Source: Sebastes aleutianus | Taxonomy: Eukaryota > Chordata > Actinopteri > Perciformes > Sebastidae | Reading direction: 5' to 3' | Length of the DNA: 64,000 bases | NCBI GenBank assembly: GCA_916700875.1 | Contig: CAKAKS010000004.1 | Location: forward strand, 10,002,534 to 10,066,533 | In this document: piece after piece, positions 25,166 through 36,951 of the stretch | Numbering within the stretch: the stretch's first letter is position 1 | Layout: every line of letters begins with the position of its first letter | Notes under the pieces: generated by a model | What the model was told of the DNA's origin: nothing | The model's database searches: none | The model's input: only the letters and a program-made list of their open reading frames with translations | Position numbers and translations under genes: made by a program

Positions 25166-25516
25166 TTTATTAGTAAGCAATCCCTTAATGGAGTTATAAA
25201 CTAAAACTGTTAGGATGTAGTGGTTCTATCCTTTATTGATTTTCCTGTTTCTTAAACATATACGTAAAAAAAAAATAAAAAAGAACAAACAGAGTTCATG
25301 TATGTGACCAGGACAAAACATAAAGGCAGGAGTCATGATCTGAAAAACAGGAAAGAAAATCAGGGATAGACGTGACTATGTGGAAAATGTCCTCAAATTG
25401 TGATGATGATGTGATGTGATGTGCACTCTTGGATTTTAGGAGATAATTTGCCCGGGTGTGGTCAGAAACACAGATGAGCTTGTGACGAGTCATGCTGGGT
25501 CGGGTGGGGTCGGATC
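25166..25516 (-). other. eef1e1: probable eef1e1 3' UTR with candidate poly(A) signals
   Basis: Below the stop codon, minus-strand AATAAA hexamers occur as complements of 25232-25237 and 25166-25171. Either could end the transcript at 280-350 nt of 3' UTR. No transcript evidence is available, so the true cleavage site is inferred. Confidence 0.45.
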
Positions 25517-25660
25517 TCAGTGGTGTTTGCTGGTGTAAATTCTGTTCCTGAGCACAACTACGGGAGGAAGGGGGTGTCGGAGGCCGGGGTAGTGCTGAAT
25601 GTGGTTGAACCATCGCGTCGCATTCACGTACTGCTCCTTCTCCTGGACGGCCAAGTCCAC
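25517..25660 (-). CDS. eef1e1: eef1e1 terminal coding exon 4
   Basis: These 144 nt including the TGA stop (25517-25519) encode residues 127-173: VDLAVQEKEQYVNATRWFN, then HIQHYPGLRHPLPPVVVLRN, then RIYTSKHH. The acceptor is CGTCTCTCAG. It closes the GST-C fold and gives the short basic tail typical of the family. The opposite-strand open frame over the same bases is a shadow. Confidence 0.95.
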   Translation of the reverse strand: MDLAVQEKEQYVNATRWFNHIQHYPGLRHPLPPVVVLRNRIYTSKHH

Positions 25661-28600
25661 CTGAGAGACGTGAGAGAGGAGAGGTTCATCTGGTGTCCTG
25701 TCCAGTCCAGTGTTACCACATTACTGTTAATGCATTTTATCTTATTGGAGATTTGTCAGTTGGAGATTATCCGTTTCTGTCTGTAAAGCAATTTGTATGC
25801 AAAAAAAATGCAAATGAAAAGAAAGAAGCTGCAAACGATGAATGTGATTTAGACCAGCGGTTTCCAACCTGGGGGCCGATACAAGTCTGAGGGATCACAA
25901 GAGACCCTTTTACATACACATGTGCTGGCTTGGCTTGACTCGGTGCGTCAGCCCAGCACGGCAGGGATTTCATTCTCCATTATAACAGGGCTACCCACCT
26001 GAAGGTGTGTGTGTAACCATGGCTGGGACTACAGTAGTGGTCAAAGGAGCGTCTGTACAACGGTGGATAAACAAACTTCATTTCCGAAATTCTTCACAAT
26101 AAAAGTCCCCCGTTATTTTTGCTGCCTGTACTCTTACTCCCTGCAGTACTAGTAGTTTTATTTTAAAATAGCTGCTAACAAAGCTCCGCTAATTCGGTGA
26201 TAAACACATTTCATTTCTTATACATTTTTCACAATAAAAGTCCCCCTTTACTCTGTTATTTATAAGCTTTAATTATGAAACAGCAAAATCAGAAAATACA
26301 GCATGTATCTAAAAGAACAAACAGGGATGCAGGAGAGAAACTAAACTTCAAACCACAGAGATTCAGTTTGAAGCTATAAAGAGAGCTGAACGAATAGACA
26401 CTGCAACATGCCTGGAGGCGGGTTTTGGCACACTTTGGCCCGCCTTGAAGATGGGCATAACTTGGAACGCGCTAAAATTGGTGATGGAAACGCAAATCAG
26501 CGCGGCATGGTTTGACTTGGCACGGCCAAAAGTGCCAATGCAAAAGCCCCTAATGATGATTTAAAGGATAACACAAATGTTTCTGTTCCTTTTATTGCCG
26601 TTACACAAAATTATGTTTAATTAGTTAAATTCTGTTTTATTTTGTCTTTCAAATACTGAATACTTTTACTTTTTCAGGCCTCTAAAAAAAACGTACAATG
26701 AAACCACATGAATCCCTAAGTCAAACTGATCACAACTCATGTTCACACTGAAACCATAACCTGTAAGGTCACAAACTGAAAAGATATTTTCTTGAAATAT
26801 ACTGTAGGGCAAAGCTTATTAAAGACGTCAAGAAACTACCACTGTTTGACAAGTTTGTGACAAACAGACATACTTCCCTGTTATGTCACAGTGCAGGTGG
26901 AAAACTACTACAAAAAAAGCATAATATCAGAACGCATCAGGACGTCCTTGGAAAAAAAAAAATCTTATTAGATGTGTGTCTTTTCATTATCTCATTAACT
27001 GGAATGTGGAAATTCGCCACACAGACAACCGTCCAGCCTAAAACCATTCCAGCATCAGTTTGTGTCATGTTGTTTTCCATGAATTGAACATCAGGACGGG
27101 TCTGTGGCTAAGGGTTGGGCTAGCTGACCCCTTGTCCCCGAGGTTAAAAACCACACTGATTGCAAACCAAAGTGACGCTCTTCTGCCTGGTGGCGGGGGG
27201 GCAACCTTCCATCTCCGCCACAACCGCTGACATCTCTCAACATGTGATCCCTCCCTCCCTCCGTCCCACTCCCGTCTCCCCCGTTTCTGAACTCACTTTC
27301 TTTTAATACTGCGAGGCATAACAAACTTACTTGTCCCTGGTCTGAGGCTAAAGACATCACTTTGTGCCACATCACTTTATTTCTCTGAAGAGAAGTGAGA
27401 ATGTGTTTATAACCCGTGTGTTCATTGCCAACTTGTTCTCGAACGCCCTTTGGCCATATGACTGGTCTAATTGTGTGTTATGTACGGTGACAAATTGCTT
27501 ATTAAAGTTGTGGTTTGACTGAAGTGAGTGCTGATAGGGAGGGAAAAGGATGGAGGAAGGGATGGATGGATGGAGTACGTGGAAAATGGTGGTGAGAACA
27601 GTACCGAGGCGCGACAAATCAATCACATTTACCCCCTGAATGTGCAATCACACACAACTTTGGAAAACATTACGTAAGTTTTTGTCAAACGTTTAGTGTC
27701 TTTATTTTTTGGTTTCCTAGTAGTGCACCTAAATGCCAAAAATCATGTTACATAGATGACAAAAATAGATGTCAAGTGGATAATCTATCTGTTTTTTAAG
27801 TCACAAGTTATGCAACAGCAACCCTGACCCTAAGCTAACCTCGACCAAATCCAAATTTCTTTTCACCAACACTGCATCACTTGATACTCAGTCGATGTTT
27901 TCACGACACATTTACAGTTTAAGTGTAATAAGCACTACGAAATCTGAATGGTGTGGTGCAGAAGTGCGAGAAAAGGTAACTTACTATGAGCGGATGGATT
28001 CCATAGTACATGAAAGTGTCAGCTAAGGTGAACTGGTTGCCAGCCATGTAGACCTTGTCCTGCAGGTAGAGGTTGAGGTCCTGCAAGAATGAAAATTTCA
28101 CAACATAAGCAGCTATGCAAATGAGGTCAATGATGTATGCATTGTGGTATGCATTTCTCTGTAAACACACTTGTCTTCACATGACAGATGAATACATTAT
28201 ACATTACTAGGGAAGAAAATTACATTTATATGAATCGCTAATGAGACCTCTTTTAAAGGGGACCTATTATGCTCATTTTCAGGTTCATACTTGTATTTTG
28301 GGCTTCTACTAAAACATGTTTACATGCTTTAATGTTAAAAAAAACACTTTACTTTTCTCGTACCAGCTGTGCTGCAGCACCTCTTTTCACCCTCTGTCTG
28401 TTTGAGCTCCTGCCCCACCCCCCCCAAAAGCCCAGTCTGCTCTGATTGGTCAACTGGACCGCTGTTGTGATTGGTTAACCGAACCAAACTCTTTGAACTC
28501 CGCTCCAGCTCCGCTCTAACTAGCTTTGCTCGAGGGGGTGCCAAACTAGCCGTTATGCAAATGTGTTACTTGGTGACATCACCACGTTACGGAAAAAAGG

Positions 28601-31600
28601 CGGGACTTCAAGCAAGGCGTTTCAAGGCAGTTCAGGAGCAGTGTTTCTGTGGGGGAGAGGACTTTGGGCTTTGTAGCTTTGTCGACCTTTTACATGCAAA
28701 AATATATATATATATATATATATGACACTAAAGGAAAGGGAAAAGCACAAAAGCATAATAGGTCCCCTTTAAGAGAGGTGGCGTTGGTGTTGGTCATGAC
28801 TTCTGCATTTCACTAAACACTGTTGTGGATTTATTATACAGACTGACTCTTATGTGCTTCGCTGAAAAACAAAGTTAAACAAAAGAAGAAGTGAATATGC
28901 AGCTCTGTAAAGTAAGACTTTTGTCTTTCTTACAAAATTTGACTCTCTTGATGAACACTACAGACCTTAAGGGGGTATGTACGACAGCAGGTTCGTTAAC
29001 CTATATATCTGTGGGTGCGTGAGTGTGGATCCTAGCTCGCGTGTGTGTCTGTGTGCTGTGCTATGTGGGTAGGAATAATATGTAACCTGAGGGGGTATAG
29101 CATCTCTCCCCATGACTGGCGACTTAGCACAGATGCTGTACAAAACAGGCTATTTGTTTACTCCGCTACCAAATGACTGCAACTCTCGCTTGCAAATCTA
29201 ATGAAGCCGTCCTAAACTCGAGCATCGTGATGTGCATTTCTCAGTCTGCGTGTCTGCGTGTGCAAAGTCGTGCATGGAAGTGCTGGTCCCAGGGGAAGGG
29301 ACCATCTTTAGCACTTGTACATTTGTGCGAAGGGGAAGCACACGGAGCATCTTGGGGGCAAATGGAGTTATTGTGCGGCAAGAGTGGGTGATGCCAAACA
29401 AGGCATGAAGACTGCAGACTTCCTCCCCTTTCCACAATCGGATCCTTGCTTTTCTTAGCCTACAGCTATGGAGCTGAAGCCCAGTCGAGCATCAGAGGAG
29501 AGGCAGCTCTCCTGCCACCCCCCACCCAGCACATGGAGCTCCAAACCTGGGTTCTTCTCTACCTGCCCCCGCCGAAACTGTACACTCTTTATCAGCGGTA
29601 CATTCAGATAAAAACAATGCTGGCAAAGTTTGTAACAGAATTTAGACGGAGAGTGCTATTGTACAACAGCAGAGTTAGGGGCAAACACTTTCAGAAATTC
29701 AAAATAATATGAAAAACTGTGCAAAACTTTGTCTTTGGAATTGCCCTTTGGGTAGGTCATGTACAGGCTAGAAGAGCTCAACTGTTCATTTTTACAGTAT
29801 GGAACTAATAAATAACTAAGAATACTGCACAAGATACATGTATTATACTATTGCAATTCATTGTATGTCTTTAGGCCTTTATCTTTCTGATGTACTTTTC
29901 TATGGCTACTGTTGACAGTTGTTGACCGCTGTCAGGAAACTCCAGAGACAATTTTCTATCGTTGCAGCCTTTCTACAGACTTGATCAAGATACAGTGACC
30001 TCACAGTGAGTTTACTGTCCAGACACAACTTTCTCGTGGCCTTCAGGCAACCGTTACGGCCGGGACACACTGGACGCACGAGCAGCGCGTGACGGCTACC
30101 TCGCTGAACTGCTGCGTCTCTCGCGCGTTTGGTGTCCGCACCGGCAGCGTTTCTGTTTCTGCTGCTGCGCTGCTACTGCCCAGAGGTCGCGTTAACCGAA
30201 TATTTTCCGTCATTGACTGTTTTTTTTTTTTAACAATGACGGAAAGATCTGCGCTACTGGTCATCTCAGGCTGCCCACTGGGCCTGAGATAGTACAAACA
30301 GGGAAGCAGGAGATTCAGTTAGAAGCTACAAAGTACTGAGAGCTGAACATCTTTCTCTCTGGTCTCCTGCACGCTTGTTTGAGGGGGAGAAGGGGGGGGG
30401 TCGTCACACCCGGAGATATTTGCTGAATTTGACAAAAAGTGTATTGGATTAGAATCACAGACTCTGCCTTTAAATAAGACTATGTATTATAGTCATTAAA
30501 ATCAAAATTAAAATGATGGGTAATAATAGATTATGACGGAATTTTTTTTCGTTATACCCTGTCAAAATGACGGACAACAAGAAAGACTAACGCAACCACT
30601 GCTACTGCCACCCTTTTCTTTCTACAAGAGCTTGCTTTTCATAATGGCCATTTCATTTTATTATAAATGCCATTTATTTTTATTTTAGACAGAAAAAGGT
30701 TAAGAAGCATGTGCTGATTTTGTAAATAATAATAATAATCCACAATCAAAAGCCCTTACTCTATTAATTCATGGAGCTGTGCAAGTCACTGAACACTCAC
30801 AAACATTTCAGAATAAAAGCCTTGTGTTAACGAATGAAGGAATTCTGTCCACAGAAAAAACTAGAGGGCTTATATTTTGAAACAGAAAGTGTTGAGTTAA
30901 AAATAAATATGAACTTTTTTACATGTCTGTGACATATTCTACAGATATAGACATTGAAACTGTAGTAATGTTGCTGGTATGATTGTCAATATACGGTCAA
31001 AAGATAATTTTCTCTGTCTATATTTGCTGTGGCGGCACGTGGAAAAAATAGGCGAGACCTCGACTCTCTAGAAGAGACGCAGCTGACAAGCAGCCGAGCT
31101 GAGCCTGAGATGCGTTGCTCATGTGGGCTGTGTGGCTGCTCTAAACTGTAAACATGGGGGCCAAAATAAAAAGCAAGAGGTTTTGTGACACACACTTACT
31201 TTGGGTCCATGAGTGTTTATTATCACATTACATGAGTGACAAGATATTCACTTCAGAAACAGGTTTGGAAAACTACGAGTTTCTTATTTGCATCCTGGGG
31301 TGAGAAAGTTTAAGAAGTCCTGCAGTTGACAGTTTTTATCTGCGGATAATTTAATGGGAGATGACTAGTGTGCTCGAGAGAAGAGTGTTACGGACGGAGC
31401 TAAAGCGCAGCAGGACAGGACAGGGGGCCACCGGGCAGGCACCAGAACTGAGCCGCTCAGGGCGACTTCCTTCTGTAAGTGGCACCATTAAAATATTTAA
31501 GAGGCCTGTCCAGATAACACGCTGCCGCACAGCATGACTCCTCAGCCACGCCACAACAGAGTGTCACGCTGAGGAGCGTGCACACACACACACACAAACA

Positions 31601-33715
31601 AACACGCAGACGCTTCACGCTGACATGACAGTGCCAAGAGGCGCCTAGCGTCCAGCAGACCAGCGGCTGCCGATCCATTTCACGCTGACTGGCGTCAGGC
31701 ACATTAAAGCATTTTTCTCAGTTGTGTGGGGCCATGTCACTGAAGGGCCATACATCAGTCTGTGTTCCTGTCGCTTGTGCTTTAACAAGACAAACCCACA
31801 CACACACGCACAGCGGCCTAGCTGGTGGACAGAGAGAGGGAATGTGAGATGCTGTGGCGCCTCTCAAAGGTAGGGAATGACTTTTTCTTTTCACGATCCT
31901 AAAAAGCTTGGAATCAACCGAATAAATTCTGGGACAATCATAAGTACAGATACATTTGAGTCTACAGACGCAATATGACGGCAAATTAGAAGAACAAGAA
32001 AATATTTCAAAGACTTCCTTGAGCTTCTCTACCTTCAGGATGGTCTTGATGTCCTCCCTCGTGCAGCCGTCCAGCTTGGTGACTCTGTACTCCAGCCACT
32101 GCTGCACCACAGCCTGGCTCTCTGCGGAGTCTCCCAGCAGCTCTGGGCGCTTGGCCTCTTTCACCAGGTGACAGGCGATAGTCATCAGACCGACCAGCGG
32201 AGGACCATTGTTATTCTGTAGCACAGGTACCTGCATGGAGACGGGAGATAGGGAGAGGGCAGTGAGATGAAGAGAGTGAGTGAATGAATGAATGAATAAT
32301 TTATTTTCATGTCTGGTCATTTTTATAACCCAGAATATCTTATCTTATCTTATCTTATACAGTATCCCACAATGGAAATACAACAAATAAACAGTCAAAA
32401 TATACAATCACAAGACAAATACACAAATCCAAACATGACAAGAAGGCATAAGAGTCGGAGGAATTTATCTATCGTATGTTACCTTTCTCCTCCTATCCCA
32501 TGCTTTAGAAAGATATTCAGCAAATACAAAAACATTATCAAAAAGATATTCAATTCAAGAGTGTGTCTGTCCCTGTTTTTTGGTTTACGTCTCCTTAAAG
32601 AACATGTTGCTTCAGTTTCAAAAACAGCACACCCTTGATAACTTTACACATTCATGAATGAAACTGTTTGGCTCTGAGGGAGAGTTTAATATGCATGTTA
32701 CTATCAACATTTCACTTGATAAGCTCTCAGAAAACTGCAGGACCAACTCCAACTATGAGTTCTTTGAATTCAAAGCTTAAAACTTTCCTGTTTGCTGCTG
32801 CTGCCTTTTATTAAACCACATAATGATCTTATACTGCACTAGAGCTTTTACTCTTGTGTGTTTATATTCTATCCTAGCTTTATTTTTAGCTTGTTTTTAT
32901 TTTCTCTTTAATGTTTTTATAATTGTTTTAATTATGTCTTAATGTTCTTTTGCACTTTGCAATATTCTTGAATGTTTATGTAAAGCACTTTGAATTGCCC
33001 TGTTGCTGAAATGTGCTCTACAAATAAAGCTGCCTTGCCTTGCCTTGACAAAACAGATTAATTAAATGAGGTTGAGTATGTAGGTTAATATCCTGCTCAA
33101 TATGGGGATACAAGAACAAGTGTTTGCAACATTTTAGATAAAGATATATTAACTTCCAGTAAAGCAGGCTTGAAGACACATTTTTGATGCATACCCTTCT
33201 CCATCTCTTTAACCTATCTCCTTCCCCTTTCAGTCATCAATACTGAAGGTTCAATTCATTTCACAGTGCTATTATAGTATTTATAGTAGACATGATGACA
33301 GCCCACTCCTCCTTTCACTTCACTTCAATGCGCATGTGCAGCACACAGCATGGAGCTATTTCCATTATATGCTGAGTTGTGTAAATATAGGACAGCTGGC
33401 ATCAACATGTTGCAGCCTGGATTTGCTCTGAGTATCAGTCTAACCGGTGATAAAGACTGTAGAGTATCAGCTGATAGCACCAGGTAGATATCCTGTTATT
33501 GTAAACACACATGTCTAGCAGGTTAGCATCATCTAGCTGCTACTGTGTGCTAAATTACAACACCTTACAAGCTTCCTATGACATTAAATAGTGGTTCAGA
33601 GCCAACACACAGAGATGTAGGTTCATGTCACCTTTCTGTCCCCCTGTGTGCTGTACTTGTTCGGCTTTTTCAGTCCTAAGTATTTCTCCAGCGATGAAAG
33701 CTCCTGTAGCGCCAT
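25517..33715 (-). CDS. eef1e1: eef1e1 (AIMP3/p18), complete four-exon coding region
   Basis: Eukaryotic translation elongation factor 1 epsilon-1, also called AIMP3 or p18. In known vertebrates it is a GST-like scaffold subunit of the cytosolic multi-aminoacyl-tRNA synthetase complex that contacts methionyl-tRNA synthetase and can enter the nucleus to act in ATM/ATR-p53 signalling. Four exons (28, 66, 32 and 47 codons plus stop) join in frame to 173 residues; the human protein is 174. Residues 1-45 resemble the reduced N-terminal GST part. Residues about 60-165 form the all-helical GST-C-like part, with QQWLEYRV near 71-78, the N-capping box TLAD at 112-115 and RWFNHIQHYP at 142-151. All introns are phase 0 with GT/AG borders: 1.4 kb, 4.0 kb and 2.3 kb. 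No frameshift or internal stop is seen. Identification rests on recognition of the family sequence plus synteny with bloc1s5. Confidence 0.96.
25855..27158. mobile_element. hAT-like non-autonomous element in eef1e1 intron 3
   Basis: It begins CAGCGGTTTCCAACCTGGGG and ends CCCGAGGTTAAAAACCACACTG, near-complementary ends of the hAT CAGNGGTT...AACCNCTG type. The flanking 8-mers match poorly, so the boundary pairing is tentative. Two TTCACAATAAAAGTCCCCC blocks (about 26092 and 26229) suggest internal repeats or another insertion. No transposase is seen. Confidence 0.45.
27985..28080 (-). CDS. eef1e1: eef1e1 coding exon 3
   Basis: These 96 nt encode residues 95-126, DLNLYLQDKVYMAGNQF to GIHPLI. 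The acceptor is TTCTTGCAG and the donor is the near-consensus ATA|GTAAGT. It carries the GST-C N-capping box (T112, D115) and the YYGIH segment that is conserved in this family. Confidence 0.95.
28253..28772 (-). mobile_element. about 520-bp MITE, copy B, in eef1e1 intron 2
   Basis: Inverted ends: TTAAAGGGGACCTATTATGC at the left and its complement at 28753-28772. It is the inverted relative of the element at 18915-19439 and contains a (TA)n run at 28702-28723. It lies 170 bp upstream of eef1e1 exon 3 on the minus strand without touching the acceptor. Confidence 0.8.
28773..32032. other. eef1e1: eef1e1 intron 2, remainder
   Basis: Intronic. At 30050-30480 lies a dispersed repeat-like block (TTACGGCCGGGACACACTGG; AAACAGGGAAGCAGGAGA) that shares short stretches with 26300-26400. 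No additional exon is supported. The exon 2 to exon 3 junction is in frame without one. Confidence 0.6.
32033..32230 (-). CDS. eef1e1: eef1e1 coding exon 2
   Basis: These 198 nt encode residues 29-94, from VPVLQNNNGPPLVGL to EDIKTILK. The acceptor is a pyrimidine tract ending CATGCAG and the donor is AAG|GTAGAG. The exon holds the transition from the residual GST-N region into the first GST-C helices, including VVQQWLEYRV. The open frame continues past the donor into the intron, but the homology stops exactly at the GT. Confidence 0.95.
32640..33052 (+). mobile_element. eef1e1: LINE 3' end in eef1e1 intron 1
   Basis: It encodes a relic SLKLKTFLFAAAAFY-stop tail near 32767-32814, like the end of fish LINE ORF2. 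It then has a 3' UTR with AAGCACTTTGAATTGCCCTG, CTACAAATAAAGCTGC and a (CTTGC)n tail. It is in opposite orientation to eef1e1. Confidence 0.65.
33632..33715 (-). CDS. eef1e1: eef1e1 coding exon 1
   Basis: The ATG is the complement of 33713-33715. The 84 nt encode residues 1-28, starting MALQELSSLEKYLGLKK and ending GDRK, closely matching the family N-terminus. The exon ends AAG before donor GTGACA in phase 0. The start is chosen because it aligns with the conserved family start and lies just below a CCAAT/GC-box promoter. Confidence 0.95.
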
Positions 33716-33850
33716 GTTGCTGTCTGTCTGGAGGGGCAGTGCAGTGAGAAGCGTGAGAGCTGATTGGATGAAAGTGTTAAAGTCCCGCCCACTGTGGTTT
33801 GAGTGACTGGAGAGTTAGCCAATGAGCGCACAGCATGCCTGTCTGTCATT
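33716..33850 (-). promoter_or_regulatory. eef1e1: eef1e1 proximal promoter / 5' UTR
   Basis: The 135 bp upstream of the ATG carry two CCAAT boxes in opposite orientation (minus-strand CCAAT from ATTGG at 33763-33767, and plus-strand CCAAT at 33819-33823) and a GC box CCCGCCC at 33784-33790. There is no TATA box. This composition is typical of a housekeeping vertebrate promoter. The promoter must be compact because the A-rich simple-repeat block begins at about 33881. Confidence 0.6.
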
Positions 33851-33880
33851 ACGTTGCATCAGTCAATGAGCCGTCATCCC

Positions 33881-34685
33881 TAAAATAAAATAGGATAGGG
33901 TAGAATAGGATAAAATAAAATAGGATAAAATAAAATAAAATAAAATAAAATAAAATAAAATAAAATAAAATAAATAAAATAAAATAAAATAAAATAAAAT
34001 AAAATAAAATAAAATAAAATAAAATAAAATAAAATAAAATAAAATAAAATAATGTAAAGTAAAGTAAAGTAAAGTAAAATAAAATAAAATAAAATAAAAT
34101 AAAATAAAGTAAGATAAGATAAGATAAAACAAAATAAAATAAATCAAAATAAAGTAAAATAAAATAAAATAGAATAGAATAAAATAAAATAAAATGAAAT
34201 AAAATAAAATAAAATAAAACAAAACAAAACAAAGTAAAATAAAATAAAATAAAATAAAATAAAATAAAATAAAATAAATTAAAGTAAAGTAAAGTCAAAT
34301 AAAGTAAAGTAAAATAAAGTAAAATAAAATAAAATAAAATAAAGTAATGTAAAGTAAAATAAAATAAGATAAAATAAAATAAAATAAAACAAAGCAAAAT
34401 AAAATAAAATAAAATAAAATAAAATAAAATAAAATAAAGCAAAATAAAATAAAATAAAATAAAGTAAAGTAAAGTCAAATAAAATAAAATAAAGTAAAGT
34501 AAAGTAAAATGAAATAAAATAAAATAAAATAAAATAAAATGAAAATAAAATAAAATAAAATAAAATAAAATAAAATAAAATAAAATAAAATAAAATAAAA
34601 TAAAATAAAACAAAACAAAATAAAATATAATGAAACGGGTAAGATAAGATAAGATAAGATAAGATAAGATAAGATATTCCATTAT

Positions 34686-34783
<98 letters not shown>
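33881..34783. repeat. about 900-bp simple-repeat block: (AAAAT)n, (AAGAT)n, (AGAT)n
   Basis: About 750 bp of AAAAT-type pentamers with interspersed AAAGT/AAAAC variants, then AAGAT pentamers at about 34637-34676, then about 25 AGAT tetramers at 34684-34783. Together they make the longest minus-strand open frame of the window (34682-33849), which is a pure repeat artefact. The block begins 165 bp upstream of the eef1e1 start codon. Confidence 0.95.
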
Positions 34784-34784
<1 letters not shown>

Positions 34785-35645
34785 TAACTTTATTGATCCC
34801 GAAGGAAATTCAAATTTCCAGCATCACAGTTCCATAGTGCAAAACATGTTAGTAAAAATGCAGTAAAAAAAGTTAGTAGTGCAAAGTACAAAGTACAAAA
34901 ATATATACCAGATATAAAAATACAAGGAGATGAAGAAAACTGTTAAAACTGAATATAGTGCAGCTGTGATGCATGACTATTAAAAAAGTTATTGAAAAAA
35001 GTTATTAAAAAAACTAAATAGTCCCGCAGTGGGGAAATTTGCAGTGTACAGCAGCAAAGGGGATAGTGCAAAAAACAAGATGCATCAGCTAACACAGTAA
35101 AAAAAAAAAAAAAGAGCTAAAAAAAAGTGTAACAAAATATGAACCATTTAAATAAAAGCAAGTATAATAGAAAAAAAATAGGAGCAGTATATACAGTATT
35201 GACAATAAACAGACTATTAACAAAATTGCACAAGTGGAAAATGATATTGCACAGTGAGAATTAAATGAAATTCCACTTGAAAATATTGCACAGTATGAAT
35301 TACACATTAGTAGTAATAAAGTATTAAGTAAAGTAGTAGTAAAGTAGTAAGTAAAGTATAATGATAATGATATTGCACGGTCATTATACAGTATAGTGCA
35401 GTTATTATCAGTTTTTGGTGTGTAAGTGTAAGTGGTCTACTGGGAGCAGTGCTGGTTGTGGAGTCTGACAGCTGCAGGAAGGAAGGACCTGCGATAGCGC
35501 TCCTTCACTAACTTTGGGTGGAGCAGCCTGTTCGCTGAAGGAGCTCTCCAGTGCTGAGATGGTGTCCTGCATGGGGTGGGAGTCATTCTCTATCATGGAT
35601 GACAGCTTAGCCGTCATCCTCCTCTTTCCCACCACCTCCACTGTC
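34784..35645 (-). mobile_element. composite LINE 3' remnants
   Basis: On the minus strand, an ORF2 C-terminal relic (GKRRMTAKLSSMIENDSHPM at about 35570-35630) is followed by the CCCCACTGCGGGAC end at about 35020-35034 and by a second LINE end GGGATCAATAAAGTTAC that runs into the (AGAT)n tract. It matches the elements at 600-1326. The reading frame of the relic is broken. Confidence 0.7.
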
Positions 35646-36951
35646 TCGAGGGGTAAACTAGTGAATGTGAAACTTCAAATTAATAAAATTGAAATACCAT
35701 ATTACGCTAAGAATATTAAGGAAATATATCTCTTCCCTGTATATGTGTATATAAAATAGGAAGAAAATATTTTTCATTAGTTCTTATCTCTGGCTGGACA
35801 AATATCTAATAAACATGTCAGCTATAATATTACAAAAAGGTCTCATTTCAAAGGTTTTAATGGATGCCAGATAAATGATAATCACAGATTACCATAAAGT
35901 GCCTATGCGTATAAAAAAACAACAACAAAAAAAGCTGCACCTGTAGTGATTTGATCTGCTAGACTGGTGTGATTTGTGAATATGTTTGACCACATACCAA
36001 AAGGAACTACAATTATTTATTTAATTTGGGTTAACTAAATGCACACACAAACACACCCTATCAGTACAGTATGCTGATATTGAATATGAGCCTATCCCAG
36101 CAGTCCATAGGTGGGCTCAACATGTAAACCAAACCTCCCCAGCAGCGTGTGGTGAACTGATCAAAAATGAGTGTTATGCAATGCTGCCCGTTCATAGTAA
36201 TGTGCCTGTTTTTCGCAGAACTTCTCGGTGAGGATTTGTGTTTAAATGGAATCAAAATGACAGTGGAAGGTCTGGAGTTTCAGTCTGAAGTCCTGCAGCA
36301 AAGTTTCCCCATCCTGTCTGTCTGTCTCTGCAGTGTGTCCCGGCTGTGACATTGTGTGTGTCGTGTCTGTTTGGATTTGCACTGTGCCTCAATGACTTCT
36401 CCATAATGAAATGTCACCTGTCAGTCAAAACTGGGCTTATTAAGTATATACTGTCCAAGTGTGTGTGAGTGAGTATGTACTTGTGTGTGTGACACCATAG
36501 AGAGTGACAGCTGGGCTGAGGTGTCACACTACAAGCTTTCTTTTCATCCCCAGCGGTCCCACTTTGTAACAGCTCACCTGGATGACAAGGCTCCAGGTGA
36601 TGTCAGTGACTGCAGCAACACAAATCAAATTCATATTTTTTCCTTTGGATTTTTATTGATGTTATTCAGACTGCAATAAAAGTGTACAAGAGATGCAGAG
36701 TAAGGGAGACAGACAGAGGCTGGGATGCCCATTGTGGCTTACACCTGTGTTTTTCCTCCTGTGACATGTCAAAATGTCTTCCATGAAAAAGGCCTGTGGG
36801 GGCCAACAGCAATATCCATTCATATATATTCATGACATTTTTTTATTTGTCCGTATATGCCCCTTTTGTTGGTCATATTTTTTTATCACAACAAGGAGGG
36901 AAATATGAAATATAATGTCCATATTCCACATCATACAATTCAACTTAAAGG
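35646..36951. other. intergenic, no gene recognised
   Basis: A/T-rich unique sequence with scattered GT/CA microsatellites. Short open frames show no family resemblance. Confidence 0.4.

Noticed and set aside
33849..34682. 277-residue open frame rich in FILFYFILFYF on the minus strand
   Set aside because: It is the translation of the (AAAAT)n array; no protein-like composition and no start or splice context.
35408..35641. 77-residue GKRRMTAKLSSMIEND frame
   Set aside because: LINE ORF2 C-terminal relic with a shifted frame; recorded as mobile element, not as a gene.
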